From positions 1 to 39,602 of the forward strand of contig NZ_JARLTC010000056.1 of NCBI RefSeq assembly GCF_029382225.1: a stretch of 39,602 bases of DNA, read 5' to 3'. This stretch comes from Spongiactinospora sp. TRM90649 (GTDB lineage: Bacteria; Actinomycetota; Actinomycetes; Streptosporangiales; Streptosporangiaceae). This document shows positions 24,621 through 33,041 of the stretch, in pieces (within the stretch, counting starts at the first letter, position 1; every line of letters begins with the position of its first letter). A program made the position numbers and the translations under genes. A model generated the notes under the pieces. The model did no database searches, was not told the DNA's origin, and saw only the letters and a list, made by a program, of their open reading frames with translations.

Positions 24621-25264
24621 GTGACAGCGACCGGCTTCTCGCGGCCGTCGCGGCCGCCGTGGTGGACTCCGATCCGGAGGACCGCAGGCTCCTGCGGTCG
24701 GTGGTGGACGTGGCCCGCTCCATCTTCGGCGCCGCGGCCAGTTCGATCTTCCTGCTCGACGAGGTCAGCGGCGACCTCGTGTTCGAGGCGGTCTCAGGCG
24801 CGGGGGAGGAGTTCCTGGTCGGGCGGCGTTTCCCGGCCGACCAGGGCATCGCCGGGTGGGTCGTCGGCTGCCGCGAGCCGCTGATCGTGGAGGACCTGTC
24901 GCAGAGCGCGCACTTCGCCCGCGACTTCGCGCGGTCCACCGGATACGTCCCCTCCTCCCTGATGGCCGCCCCGCTGCTGGACGAGGACCGGGTCGTGGGC
25001 GTGCTGGAGGTCCTCGACCCCACCGTGCGGGTCGCGCCGCTCGGCGACATCGACCTGCTGTCGCTGTTCGGGCAGCAGGCCGCGATCGCGCTGCGCGTGG
25101 TGCAGCGCAGCCGGACGGCCGGCGTCATCCTCGCGCAGGAGGGCGCCGACCTGGCCGAACTGGTGGATCTCGTGCGGGCCTTCGGCGGGATCGACTCCGG
25201 CCGCCGCGAGGCCGGACTCGGTCTGCTGCGCTCGGTGCAGGCGCTGCTCAGCGCCGCGCCGTAG
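24617..25264 (+). CDS. GAF domain-containing protein
   Basis: A 215-residue protein with one GAF domain (about 22-165). Typical segments are ARSIFGAAASSIFLLDE, FPADQGIAGWVVG and MAAPLLDEDRVVGVLEVLD. The C-terminal 50 residues are helical, without a DNA-binding or enzyme domain, so it probably senses a small ligand and acts through a partner such as the cyclase/ATPase protein upstream. It starts at ATG 24617, overlapping the protease stop (ATGA), and is the last gene of this operon. Its end overlaps the convergent AfsR-like gene by 17 bases. Confidence 0.82.
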   Translation: MSDSDRLLAAVAAAVVDSDPEDRRLLRSVVDVARSIFGAAASSIFLLDEVSGDLVFEAVSGAGEEFLVGRRFPADQGIAGWVVGCREPLIVEDLSQSAHFARDFARSTGYVPSSLMAAPLLDEDRVVGVLEVLDPTVRVAPLGDIDLLSLFGQQAAIALRVVQRSRTAGVILAQEGADLAELVDLVRAFGGIDSGRREAGLGLLRSVQALLSAAP

Positions 25265-27125
25265 AGCGTCCGCGCTCGCCCGCGCGGGTGGCGGCCCACG
25301 CCACGGCGGGGTCCTCGCCCGCGCGTTCGCGGGCGTACGCCCACAGCAGCGAAGGCATCCGGTACGCGGTGGTCTCCCTCGCGTGCACCTCGGTGACCAC
25401 GTGGGCCTGGATCAGGCCGTCCAGCGCGGTCTCGGCGTCGTCGAGGGAGCACGCCAGCGGCCCGGCGAGCGTGGGCAGGTCGAAGCGCGGGGAGGGCAGC
25501 GCGCCGATGCAGCGGAACAGCGCGCGCTCGGCCGGGGTCAGGTCGCGGTACAGCGACTCGACCCCGGTGCGCATGGTGAGGTCGCGCACGGACAGCTCGT
25601 CGAGCCGGTTGCCGGGGTCGGCGAGCCGGTCGGCGCAGCGCCGCAGCGGCAGGTGCCGCCGGGCGACCAGCTTGAGCCCGGCGATCCGGACGGCCCGCGG
25701 CAGCAGGTCGCAGGCCCGCACGATCTCCTCGGCGGCGTCCGGCTCGGCCCGCAGCCGCGCCTGCCCCGCCGTACGGCTGAGCAGTTCCAGTGCCTCGTCC
25801 AGGGAGAACGGCCCCAGCCCCAGGTAGCAGGCCGACTCCAGACCGAGCAGCCGGCGGCCGGTGACCACCACGGCGCTGCCGCCGATGCCGGGCAGCAGCG
25901 GTCGCACCTGCCGCTCGTCGGCGGCGTTGTCGAGCACCAGCAGCACGCGCCGGTTCGACAGCCAGGCCCGCAGCAGTCGTTCGCGGTCCAGTTGCCGCTC
26001 GCCCTCGGCGCCCCGGCCCAGCCCGAAGGTCCGCAGCAGCTCGCCGAGCACCTCGTCCGCCGCCCGGGGCCGGTCGTCCGGGCCGCGCATCTGCACCAGG
26101 AGCTGGCCGTCGGGGAACGCGGCCCGCAGCCGGTGCCCGGCGTGCACGGCCAGGACCGTCTTGCCGACGCCGGGCAGCCCGTGCAGCACCACGAGCCCAC
26201 AGCGGGTGTCGCCGTCGCCGGTGAGGGCCGCGGTCAGTTTGTCCAAGGCCCGCCCGCGGCCGGTGAAGTCGGCCGTGTCACGCGGCAGGAGCGATCCGTG
26301 CGCGGTCACCGGGGCCATCGCGAGGTGGGCGGCGGCGGGTTCGGCCGGGGGCGTCGCGCCGAGCGAGGGGTCGTCGGCGAGGATCGACTGGTAGAGCCTG
26401 CGCAGCGCCGGGCTGGGGGCGAGGCCCAGCTCGCGGGCCAGGGTCTGGCGGATCTCGTCGAAGACGGCCAGCGCCTCGGCCTGCCGTCCGCACCGGTACA
26501 GCGCGATCATCTGCTGGCTGCGCAGCCGTTCGCGCAGCGGATGGACGCGCCCCAGCTCGTCGAGCTCGTCGAGCACGTCCGTCTCGTGCCCGAGGGCGAA
26601 CTCGGCGTCGAACCAGTCCTCGTAGGTGGCCAGGCGGCGCCCTTCCAGCCGCCCCAGCTCGGCCTGGAGCCTCGGCCCGGCGCACAGGTCGGACAGCGCG
26701 GGACCGCGCCACAGGTCGAGCGCCTCGCGCAGCAGCGCGGAGGCGCGCACGGAGTCGCCTGATCTGAGGCTGAGGCGTCCGCTCCTGGTCAGGTCCTCGA
26801 ACCGCAGGGCGTCGAGCTGCGCGGGTTCCAGGGTGATGCGGTAGCCGGGGGAGCGGAAGGCGATGAGCGAGCCGTGCGGGCCCGTGGACAGGATCTTGCG
26901 GAGCTGGCTGACGTACACCTGCAGGTTCTTCATCGCGGTGCGCGGGGGCGAGTCGGGCCACAGGGCGTCCAGCAGTTCCTGCATGGACACCACGCTGTTG
27001 GCCCGGCACAGGAGCATCGCCAGCAGGACCCGCTGTTTGAGAGGACCGAGATCCAGACCCCGATCGCCCGCCTGTGCCTCGAGCGACCCTAGAACGCCAA
27101 AAGTGATACGACCGAAATGGCTCAT
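25248..27125 (-). CDS. AfsR/SARP-type regulator (winged helix-BTAD-NB-ARC)
   Basis: A 625-residue regulator. An OmpR-like winged-helix domain (about 5-95; LGPLKQRVLLAMLLCRAN, MKNLQVYVSQLRKIL) is followed by the BTAD helical domain (about 100-245; RSQQMIALYRCGRQAEAL). An NB-ARC ATPase region then has Walker A LHGLPGVGKTVLA (about 315-325) and Walker B VLLVLDNAA. There is no long TPR tail, so it is shorter than classical AfsR. Such proteins activate antibiotic or RiPP operons by binding direct repeats near -35 boxes. ATG 27125 follows AGGGGAA. It diverges from the exporter/YcaO operon, making it the best candidate activator of the twin promoters at 27311 and 33488. Confidence 0.9.
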   Translation of the reverse strand: MSHFGRITFGVLGSLEAQAGDRGLDLGPLKQRVLLAMLLCRANSVVSMQELLDALWPDSPPRTAMKNLQVYVSQLRKILSTGPHGSLIAFRSPGYRITLEPAQLDALRFEDLTRSGRLSLRSGDSVRASALLREALDLWRGPALSDLCAGPRLQAELGRLEGRRLATYEDWFDAEFALGHETDVLDELDELGRVHPLRERLRSQQMIALYRCGRQAEALAVFDEIRQTLARELGLAPSPALRRLYQSILADDPSLGATPPAEPAAAHLAMAPVTAHGSLLPRDTADFTGRGRALDKLTAALTGDGDTRCGLVVLHGLPGVGKTVLAVHAGHRLRAAFPDGQLLVQMRGPDDRPRAADEVLGELLRTFGLGRGAEGERQLDRERLLRAWLSNRRVLLVLDNAADERQVRPLLPGIGGSAVVVTGRRLLGLESACYLGLGPFSLDEALELLSRTAGQARLRAEPDAAEEIVRACDLLPRAVRIAGLKLVARRHLPLRRCADRLADPGNRLDELSVRDLTMRTGVESLYRDLTPAERALFRCIGALPSPRFDLPTLAGPLACSLDDAETALDGLIQAHVVTEVHARETTAYRMPSLLWAYARERAGEDPAVAWAATRAGERGRSTARR

Positions 27126-27126
27126 G

Positions 27127-27142
27127 CGTTCCCCTGGGAACG
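27127..27142. promoter_or_regulatory. Palindrome over the regulator's ribosome binding site
   Basis: CGTTCCC-CT-GGGAACG, a perfect 7-bp inverted repeat, includes the AGGGGAA ribosome binding site of the divergent AfsR-like gene. As RNA it could hide that site; as DNA it could be an operator. Confidence 0.4.
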
Positions 27143-27275
27143 GTCCGTTATAGGCGCGTGTACTGATCCGCAGAGTTCGTGGTGGAGTGCCGACTCGATC
27201 ATTATTCGGCGCGCTTACGTCGCCGTCTACGGCGCGACAGGAAATCTGTGTTACCGGTTTCCGAACGGGAGACGC

Positions 27276-27298
27276 GTGTTCGCGGCATTCCGGAACAC
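27276..27298. promoter_or_regulatory. Inverted repeat upstream of promoter copy 1
   Basis: GTGTTC (27276-27281) and GAACAC (27293-27298), spacer 11 bases, end 12 bases before the -35 box at 27311. The site is not conserved at promoter copy 2, so it may serve only the divergent region here. Confidence 0.35.
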
Positions 27299-27310
27299 AC
27301 GTTTGTGGGG

Positions 27311-27340
27311 TTGTGCCACCCGCCCGCCGCCTGGTGATAC
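27311..27340 (+). promoter_or_regulatory. Twin promoter, copy 1
   Basis: TTGTGC (27311-27316), 18-base spacer, TGATAC (27335-27340). The surrounding blocks TGGGGTTGTG, GGTGATACTC, TAACGC and GGGAAAGGTGG are nearly repeated at 33481-33560, with the same 47-48 base distance from the -10 box to an ATG that begins ATGGCC. It should drive the mini-ORF, exporter, YcaO, TfuA and P450 genes. Confidence 0.65.
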
Positions 27341-27382
27341 TCCTTCTGTAACGCGCCCCCGACAATCGGGAAAGGTGGCGGC

Positions 27383-27481
27383 ATGGCCCTTGATTTGAGG
27401 CTGTCTGAAATGGGAACGAGACCACCCTTATCGCTGGAGACCTCTATTCCGTCCCGCCGGTCGCGCCGGGGGGCGAGGTGA
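27383..27481 (+). CDS. Mini-ORF (32 codons), possible second precursor or coupling peptide
   Basis: ATG 27383 follows AAAGGTGG in exactly the place of the 89-residue peptide start in the twin region. The peptide begins MALDLRLSEMG, like MAFDPKQALREAG of that peptide, then diverges and ends in an Arg-rich tail (SRRSRRGAR). Its stop overlaps the GTG of the exporter ATPase (GTGA), so it may couple translation of the operon. It could also be a decayed duplicate precursor whose frame has been altered, or a real short peptide. No family is recognised. Confidence 0.45.
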   Translation: MALDLRLSEMGTRPPLSLETSIPSRRSRRGAR

Positions 27482-28434
27482 AGGGTGGGGCTGTGTCCGG
27501 CGACGTGGTGACCGCCGAGAGGCTGACCAAGCGTTACCGGCGCAGCGACAGAGCGGCGGTGGACGACATCTCCTTCGAGATCGCCCGCGGCGAGACCATC
27601 GGGCTGCTCGGCCCCAACGGCGCAGGCAAGACCACGCTGATCAAGATGATCTGCGGGGTCACCGCTCCCACCTCGGGCCGGGTCCGGGTCTTCGACGCCG
27701 ATCCGGTCCGCGATCCGGTCGCCGCCAAGAGCGGCATCGGGGCTATGCACCAGACCGGACCTTTTGACATGATGCTCCCAGCGCTGGATAACCTGCGCAT
27801 CGCTGCCAGGTTTCGCGGCCTGAGCTGGCAAGAGGCCCGGCCCTGGGCGATGGAGGTCGCCGAGTTCCTCGGCCTGAAGGACGCCCTGCCACAGCTCTGC
27901 TTCCAGCTCTCAGGCGGGCAGCGCCAGCGCCTTCAACTCGTCCGCGCGCTGATCACCATTCCCCGGCTGCTGATCCTGGACGAGCCGTCGGCGGGCCTGG
28001 ACGTGGCCGGCCGCCACCAGGTCGAGGGGTTCGTGACCTGGCTGCGCGAGGAGCACGGCGTGACCGTGCTGTGGACCAGCCACCACATCGAGGAGCTGGA
28101 GCGCAACAGCCAGCGGGTCATGGTCATCGACCACGGCCGGGTGCTGCGCTTCGCCAAGCCGCGCGAGCTGGTCGAGGAGTTCGGCACCGCGCACCTGGTG
28201 ATCACGGTGGACGACGCGGCGGCCGGCCGTACCGTGCTGGCCTGGGCGGAGTCGGCCGGGCTCACGGGGACGGCCGACGGCGCCGAGGTGCGCCTGCACG
28301 GCGCCGCGGCCAGGGACGTGCTGCCCGAGCTGTCCAGGCACTGCCAGGACCACGGGGTCGCGATCTCGGGCTTCTCGACCGCCAAGGACTCGCTGGAGAC
28401 GGTCTTCCTGCGGATGACCGAGAACGAGGGGTGA
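27478..28434 (+). CDS. ABC exporter ATP-binding protein
   Basis: A 318-residue ATPase of the drug/natural-product exporter group (ABC-2 type). Walker A GPNGAGKTT (about 45-53), signature LSGGQRQR (about 144), Walker B LLILDEPSAGLD (about 163-174) and a switch His in TSHHIEEL are all present. About 95 C-terminal residues follow the ATPase core, ending EMTEN-like MTENEG, as in DrrA-type proteins. GTG 27478 overlaps the mini-ORF stop; an in-frame GTG at 27493 after AGGGTGGGG is an alternative. It pairs with the permease that starts one base after its stop, and presumably exports the mature product of this cluster. Confidence 0.92.
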   Translation: MKGGAVSGDVVTAERLTKRYRRSDRAAVDDISFEIARGETIGLLGPNGAGKTTLIKMICGVTAPTSGRVRVFDADPVRDPVAAKSGIGAMHQTGPFDMMLPALDNLRIAARFRGLSWQEARPWAMEVAEFLGLKDALPQLCFQLSGGQRQRLQLVRALITIPRLLILDEPSAGLDVAGRHQVEGFVTWLREEHGVTVLWTSHHIEELERNSQRVMVIDHGRVLRFAKPRELVEEFGTAHLVITVDDAAAGRTVLAWAESAGLTGTADGAEVRLHGAAARDVLPELSRHCQDHGVAISGFSTAKDSLETVFLRMTENEG

Positions 28435-28435
28435 C

Positions 28436-29248
28436 ATGGCCGCCAAGCTGACGTTCGCCGTCGCTCCGCCCACCGGCACCGCCAGGGCCGCCGACCTGTT
28501 CGCCGTGCTCTACCGGGAGTACGCGCTGCTCGCCCGCAACCGGGTCAACCTGGTCCTCAGCCTGACGCCGATGCTGGTGTACCTGCTGCTGGTCAACACC
28601 TCGCTGAGCAACCTGGTCGGGAACATCTCCTACAAGGGCGCCGACCTGCCGTTCGCGATCTTCCTGCTGCCCATGGTGCTGGCCATGTCGGTCGTCAGCG
28701 CGGCCGGTACGTCAGGGATGGCGCTGTTCCAGGAGGAGCTGAGCGGCGTGTCCACGCAGCTCTGGTCCTATCCGATGCGCAGGTCGCGGTTCCTGGCGGG
28801 CAAGCTGCTCGCCGGGGTGTCGCTGGTGCTCGGGCAGAGCCTGCTGGCGCTGGGCGTGGCTGTGCTGCTGTTCGACTTCCCGTTCGGCGCGGAGGGCTGG
28901 CTGGGCCTGCTGGCGGCTCTCACGCTGGCCAGCGTCGCCTTCAACGGCCTGTACCTGACCGCGGCGATCACGATCAAGGACTTCCAGACGTTCATGGTGC
29001 TGACGAACGTCTCGCTGCTCGTCCTGGTCTTCAGCGCCCCCTCGATGTACACCGTGGACCACATGCCCCTGGTGCTGCAGTGGGTGTCGGTGGTCAACCC
29101 GCTGACGTACGCGATCGACGGCATGCGCGACGCCGCCGTCTTCGGCTTCGCCGAGGCGTGGCCGGATCTGCTCGTGCTGGCCTGCGTCGCGGTCGTCGGC
29201 TACGGCGTGGCGGGCCGCGCCCTGCTGTACCGCGCCCGCGACATCTGA
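28436..29248 (+). CDS. ABC-2 type exporter permease
   Basis: A 270-residue membrane protein with about six hydrophobic segments, for example LVLSLTPMLVYLLLVNT, FAIFLLPMVLAMSVVSAAG and LLGLLAALTLASVAF-like stretches. The pattern (cytosolic N-terminus, ABC-2 segment before VVNPLTYAIDGMRDA) fits DrrB-type permeases. It should dimerise in the membrane and work with the ATPase just upstream, which it follows by one base. GAGGGG upstream supplies the ribosome binding site. Likely role: product efflux and self-protection; this is inferred from its place in front of the YcaO and TfuA genes. Confidence 0.9.
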   Translation: MAAKLTFAVAPPTGTARAADLFAVLYREYALLARNRVNLVLSLTPMLVYLLLVNTSLSNLVGNISYKGADLPFAIFLLPMVLAMSVVSAAGTSGMALFQEELSGVSTQLWSYPMRRSRFLAGKLLAGVSLVLGQSLLALGVAVLLFDFPFGAEGWLGLLAALTLASVAFNGLYLTAAITIKDFQTFMVLTNVSLLVLVFSAPSMYTVDHMPLVLQWVSVVNPLTYAIDGMRDAAVFGFAEAWPDLLVLACVAVVGYGVAGRALLYRARDI

Positions 29249-29264
29249 CCCCGGCGGAAGTGCG

Positions 29265-29300
29265 ATGACGACACACATGACGACAGATATGACGACACAG
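29265..29300 (+). repeat. Three tandem 12-bp units at the YcaO start
   Basis: ATGACGACACAC, ATGACGACAGAT and ATGACGACACAG follow each other, coding MTTH-MTTD-MTTQ. Each unit brings an in-frame ATG, so the copy number shifts the N-terminus by four residues without changing the frame. Confidence 0.8.
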
Positions 29301-30452
29301 ACCGAAGGATCATCCCTCTCCTGGATCGCCGCCGTCGGCGACCAGGGCAAGGTCCGGCTGCCCGGCACCGACCGGGCCGGCGACCCGGCGGCCACCCTGG
29401 AGATGGCCACCCGCGCGGCCCGGCACGCCGGCGTCACCAGGGTCGCGGACATCACCTGGCTCGACACCATCGGGATCCCGACGTATCAGGCGATCCGCCC
29501 CGCCTCGCAGACGCTCGCGGTGTCGCAGGGCAAGGGCATCACGCCGGAGCTGGCCAAACTGTCCGCGCTGATGGAGGCCGTCGAGCTCTGGCACGCCGAA
29601 CAGCCGATGCCGGCGGACGTGACGGCGGCGCCCCGCGAGGTCGCCGCGGAACTGTCCTACGACGTCCGCGCCCTGACGCCCGCCACGCCCAGCGTGCTGC
29701 ACGACGGGCTGCCGCTGGAGTGGGTGATGGCCAGGTCGCTGGCCGACGGCTCGGGCACGCTCGTCCCGAAGGACACGGTGGGCCTGTCGCTGGCGCGCAG
29801 GACGGGCTGGAACCCCCCGGTGTTCTTCGCCTCCTCCAACGGCCTGGCCAGCGGAAACACACTGATCGAAAGCGTGCTGCACGCGCTGTACGAGGTCATC
29901 GAGCGCGACGCCATGACGGCCGCGCTCGGCACCGGCGAGATGGGCGAGCGCGCCGATCCCCGCACGCTCGGGTCGGCGGTGGTAGCGGAGCTGTGCGACC
30001 TGATCGAGCGGGCCGGGGTCCGCCTGGAGGTCAGGTCCGTGCCCTCGCCGACCGGCCTGCCGTGCTTCCTGGCCCGGATCACCTGTGATGATTACCCGCC
30101 CGCGTTCACCGGGTTCGGCTGCCACCTCAGCTCGGAGATCGCGCTGACCCGGGCCGTCACCGAGGCGGCGCAGACCCGGCTGGGCTACATCGCCGGTTCG
30201 CGGGACGACCTGTGGGCCGACTTCAACGGCGACCCCGCGCCAGGTCCCCGCCCGCCGTCCGAGCCCGGGGCGGCCATCGTCCCGCTCGCCGCCCACCAGA
30301 GCCTGCTCGACGACCTTGAGGACGTGGTCGGGCGCGCCTCGCGCGCGTTCTCGCACGCGCCCCTCGTGGTCGACCTGACCCACGAGGCCGTCGGGGTCCC
30401 GGTCGTCAGGGTGCTGGCGCCGGGCAGCCGCGTCCGCCCGGAGGTGCTGTAG
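29265..30452 (+). CDS. YcaO cyclodehydratase/thioamidation-type protein
   Basis: A 395-residue YcaO protein. The ATP/Mg sites are visible as SALMEAVELWHAE (Ser100, Glu104, Glu107), NTLIESVLHALYEVIERDA (about 204-222) and TRAVTEAAQTRL (about 294-305). YcaO enzymes activate backbone amides of a peptide with ATP, giving azolines, macroamidines or, with a TfuA partner, thioamides. The C-terminus ends VRPEVL without a Pro-rich motif. The N-terminus is made of three copies of a 12-base unit (ATGACGACAnnn), so three in-frame ATGs are possible; the first follows GGAAGTG. The TfuA gene starts in its stop codon (TAGTG), which strongly supports a joint function. Confidence 0.93.
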   Translation: MTTHMTTDMTTQTEGSSLSWIAAVGDQGKVRLPGTDRAGDPAATLEMATRAARHAGVTRVADITWLDTIGIPTYQAIRPASQTLAVSQGKGITPELAKLSALMEAVELWHAEQPMPADVTAAPREVAAELSYDVRALTPATPSVLHDGLPLEWVMARSLADGSGTLVPKDTVGLSLARRTGWNPPVFFASSNGLASGNTLIESVLHALYEVIERDAMTAALGTGEMGERADPRTLGSAVVAELCDLIERAGVRLEVRSVPSPTGLPCFLARITCDDYPPAFTGFGCHLSSEIALTRAVTEAAQTRLGYIAGSRDDLWADFNGDPAPGPRPPSEPGAAIVPLAAHQSLLDDLEDVVGRASRAFSHAPLVVDLTHEAVGVPVVRVLAPGSRVRPEVL

Positions 30453-31771
30453 TGAGGACCGTCGTCTATGCCGGACCGACGATCACTCCCCCCGAGATCC
30501 GCGCCGTGGTGCCGGAGGCGGAGGTGCGTCCCCCGGTGTCCAGGGGCGACCTGCTGCGGGAGGACTGGAACCCCGGCGATACCGCCGTCGTCATCGACGG
30601 CTACTACCGCGAGCGGCTGTCGGTCGGGCACAAGGAGATCATCTGGCTGCTCGGCGAGGGGGTGGACGTCATCGGCGCGGCCAGCATGGGCGCGCTGCGG
30701 GCGGCCGAGCTCGGCCCCTACGGCATGCGCGGCGTCGGATCGGTGTACCGCATGTACGCGACCGGCGAGGTGGACGGCGACGACGAGGTGGCCATCCTGC
30801 ACGGCCCCGCCGCCATGGGCTACCCCGCCGGAACGGTGGCGATGGTCAACATCCGCCATGGCTGCCGGGAGGGCGCCAGGGCCGGTCTCGTCCCCGAGGC
30901 GGCCGGCGAGCGCATCGTGCGGGCCGCCAAGGCCCGGCCGTTCTCCCACCGCACCTGGCCGGAGCTGGCGCGGGCCCTGGACGGCGACGTCCGGGACTGC
31001 CTGGCGACGCTGGAACGGATGATCGGCGCGGGCGTCTGGGACCTCAAACGGCTCGACGCGCTGGCCGCGCTGGACGCCGTGGGCGACCGTGTCGATCGTG
31101 TCGATCGTGTCGACCGGGAGCCCGGCAGGACGCCCTCTGCGCTGACCGGGATCACCCACCAGGAGCTGCTGAAGTGGCGCTCTACCCGGGAGTACGCCCC
31201 GGGCCGGTGGATGTCGGCGCTCGACGTGCTGAACGCGGCCAGGCTGTTCGGCCGCGACTATCCATCGGTGCACGAGGAGGTCCTGAGCGGCCTGCTGCGG
31301 GAGAGCGCCGAGGAGCTGAGTCTCACCCCGGAGGCGTACGCCCGCGCCAGTCTCGGCGTGCCGTCGGGCGCCGCGCTGCCGAGCGCCCTGTCGTTCTGGC
31401 TCACCGAGGCGGAGGCGGCGGAGTCGCCCGTCGCCGAGCGGCTCCGGCCGGTCATGGTGCGGGTGTGGCCGGTATGGCAGTCGGCGGACTGGCGGCCCGC
31501 GGTGATCGAGCGGCTGCGCGACTCGCCGGACTGGCAGGAGTGGTCGGACCTCGTCGTCCGCGCCGACGAGGCCACCGACCAGGCACGCGGACGGCTGGTC
31601 GTGCCGCCGCCGGAGATCTGCGCGCGGCTGTTCCTGCGGCACTGGCGGCGCGACGGCTCGTCGGCGGAGGTGGAGATGGCGCGCCGGGGCTTCTTCGGCC
31701 TGGAGGAGCTGGGCCGCGCCGTCGGCCGGTTCTTCGCCCTGGACGTGCGCAACGGCCGCGGTCCCCGGTGA
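30452..31771 (+). CDS. TfuA-like protein (YcaO partner)
   Basis: A 439-residue protein with an N-terminal TfuA domain (about 1-170): VYAGPTITPPEIR, DTAVVIDGYYRERLSVGHKE, the well-kept GAASMGALRAAEL (about 75-87) and GVGSVYRMYATGEVDGDDEVA. TfuA proteins assist YcaO in thioamide formation, and are thought to supply or transfer sulfur. The C-terminal half (about 190-439) is helical and longer than a minimal TfuA domain; its role is unknown. It starts at GTG 30452, one base into the YcaO stop, and its own stop overlaps the P450 start (GTGA). A VDR tripeptide is repeated near residues 212-220. Confidence 0.9.
   Translation: MRTVVYAGPTITPPEIRAVVPEAEVRPPVSRGDLLREDWNPGDTAVVIDGYYRERLSVGHKEIIWLLGEGVDVIGAASMGALRAAELGPYGMRGVGSVYRMYATGEVDGDDEVAILHGPAAMGYPAGTVAMVNIRHGCREGARAGLVPEAAGERIVRAAKARPFSHRTWPELARALDGDVRDCLATLERMIGAGVWDLKRLDALAALDAVGDRVDRVDRVDREPGRTPSALTGITHQELLKWRSTREYAPGRWMSALDVLNAARLFGRDYPSVHEEVLSGLLRESAEELSLTPEAYARASLGVPSGAALPSALSFWLTEAEAAESPVAERLRPVMVRVWPVWQSADWRPAVIERLRDSPDWQEWSDLVVRADEATDQARGRLVVPPPEICARLFLRHWRRDGSSAEVEMARRGFFGLEELGRAVGRFFALDVRNGRGPR
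31084..31119 (+). repeat. 9-bp tandem repeat in the TfuA gene
   Basis: Four adjacent 9-base units (CGACCGTGT, CGATCGTGT twice, CGACCGGGA) encode DRV-DRV-DRV-DRE between the two halves of the TfuA-like protein. It is probably a flexible, length-variable linker. Confidence 0.75.
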
Positions 31772-33003
31772 CCGCGAGCGCGCGGGAGCGGTCGTTCGAT
31801 CCGGCCGCCCCGGAGCACGTAGCCGACCCGCATCCCCTGTTCCACCGGATGCGCGAGGAGGCGCCGGTCCACCGCCAGGTGGGCCGGGCCACCGGCCGGG
31901 CGTTCTGGTACCTCACCAGGTACCCGGACGTGCAGCGCGCGCTGCTCGACCCGGACGTGGGGCGTCAGCTCGACCGGCTGCCAGCGGACCTCGCCGCGCC
32001 GCACCGCCGGTGGGAGATCGACGCGCTGGCGATGGTGCGGCGGAACGTGTTCCATCTCGACCCTCCCGATCACACCAGGCTGCGGCGGCTGATCGCGCCC
32101 GCGTTCGGCGCCAGGACCGTGGCGTCGCTGGAACGGCGGGTCGAGCACGTCGTCGGGGGACTCCTCGACTGCATGGCAGCCAGGGCGGCGGCCGGGGCCG
32201 AGGTGGACGTGATCGAGGAGCTGGCCCTGCCGCTGCCCATTCTGGTCATGGCCGAGCTGTTCGGCTTCCCCGTGGAGGACCGCGCCCGGTTCCGCGCCTG
32301 GAGCGACGAGATGCTGGCGGGCCGGAACGGCGTGCGCACGCTCCGCGCCGGGATGAGGTTCGTCGAATACATCAGCGAGAAGATCGACGAGCGGCACGCC
32401 CGGCCGGAAGCCGGCGACGACCTGTTGTCCCGGCTCGTGGAGGAGGAGCGCGACGGCGGGATCAGCCGCGAGGAGCTGGTGTCCAGCGTCTTCCAGCTGA
32501 TGTTCGCCGGTGACGAGACGACGGTGAACCTGATCGGCATCGGGGTGCTGGAGCTGCTGCGGCATCCGGACCAGCTCGCCCGGCTGCGGGAGCGGCCACG
32601 GCTGATCGGCCCTGCGGTGGAGGAGACGCTGCGGTTCAACGGCCCCGTCGGGCACGCCAGGCCGCTGTACGCGCTCTCCGACGTGCGTGTCGGCGAGGCG
32701 GTGATCCCGCGCGGCGAGATCGTGCTGCCGGTGCTGCTCGCCGCCAACCGCGATCCGGCGGTGTTTCCCCGGCCGGACGTGTTCGACATCGGCCGCGACC
32801 CGAACCGGCATCTGGGGTTCGGCCACGGAATTCACTTCTGTCTCGGCGCGGCGCTGGCGCGGGTTCAGGCGAGAACCGCGATCGGGTCATTGGTCAATCG
32901 GTTTCCGGAAATGTCGCTGGCGGTTGATCCGGCGGACCTGGAATGGACATCGGACCTGTTCCTGCGCGGAGTGCGCCGCCTGCCGCTGCTGATCCCGCGG
33001 TGA
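31768..33003 (+). CDS. Cytochrome P450
   Basis: A 411-residue bacterial cytochrome P450. The I-helix oxygen motif reads FAGDETTVNL (about 246-255), the ExxR motif is EETLR (about 285), and the heme loop FGHGIHFCLGAALAR places the iron ligand at Cys358. Length and layout fit soluble three-component bacterial P450s (CYP105/107-like); the redox partners are not in the window. It starts at GTG 31768, overlapping the TfuA stop by four bases, so it belongs to the YcaO operon. In RiPP clusters such enzymes hydroxylate or crosslink side chains, often Trp or Tyr. The 89-residue peptide nearby has Trp62 and Trp83, possible targets by inference. Confidence 0.93.
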   Translation: MTASARERSFDPAAPEHVADPHPLFHRMREEAPVHRQVGRATGRAFWYLTRYPDVQRALLDPDVGRQLDRLPADLAAPHRRWEIDALAMVRRNVFHLDPPDHTRLRRLIAPAFGARTVASLERRVEHVVGGLLDCMAARAAAGAEVDVIEELALPLPILVMAELFGFPVEDRARFRAWSDEMLAGRNGVRTLRAGMRFVEYISEKIDERHARPEAGDDLLSRLVEEERDGGISREELVSSVFQLMFAGDETTVNLIGIGVLELLRHPDQLARLRERPRLIGPAVEETLRFNGPVGHARPLYALSDVRVGEAVIPRGEIVLPVLLAANRDPAVFPRPDVFDIGRDPNRHLGFGHGIHFCLGAALARVQARTAIGSLVNRFPEMSLAVDPADLEWTSDLFLRGVRRLPLLIPR

Positions 33004-33041
33004 CGTCGGCCGCGCACCCGGGAGGCGGAGGAGAGCGCACA

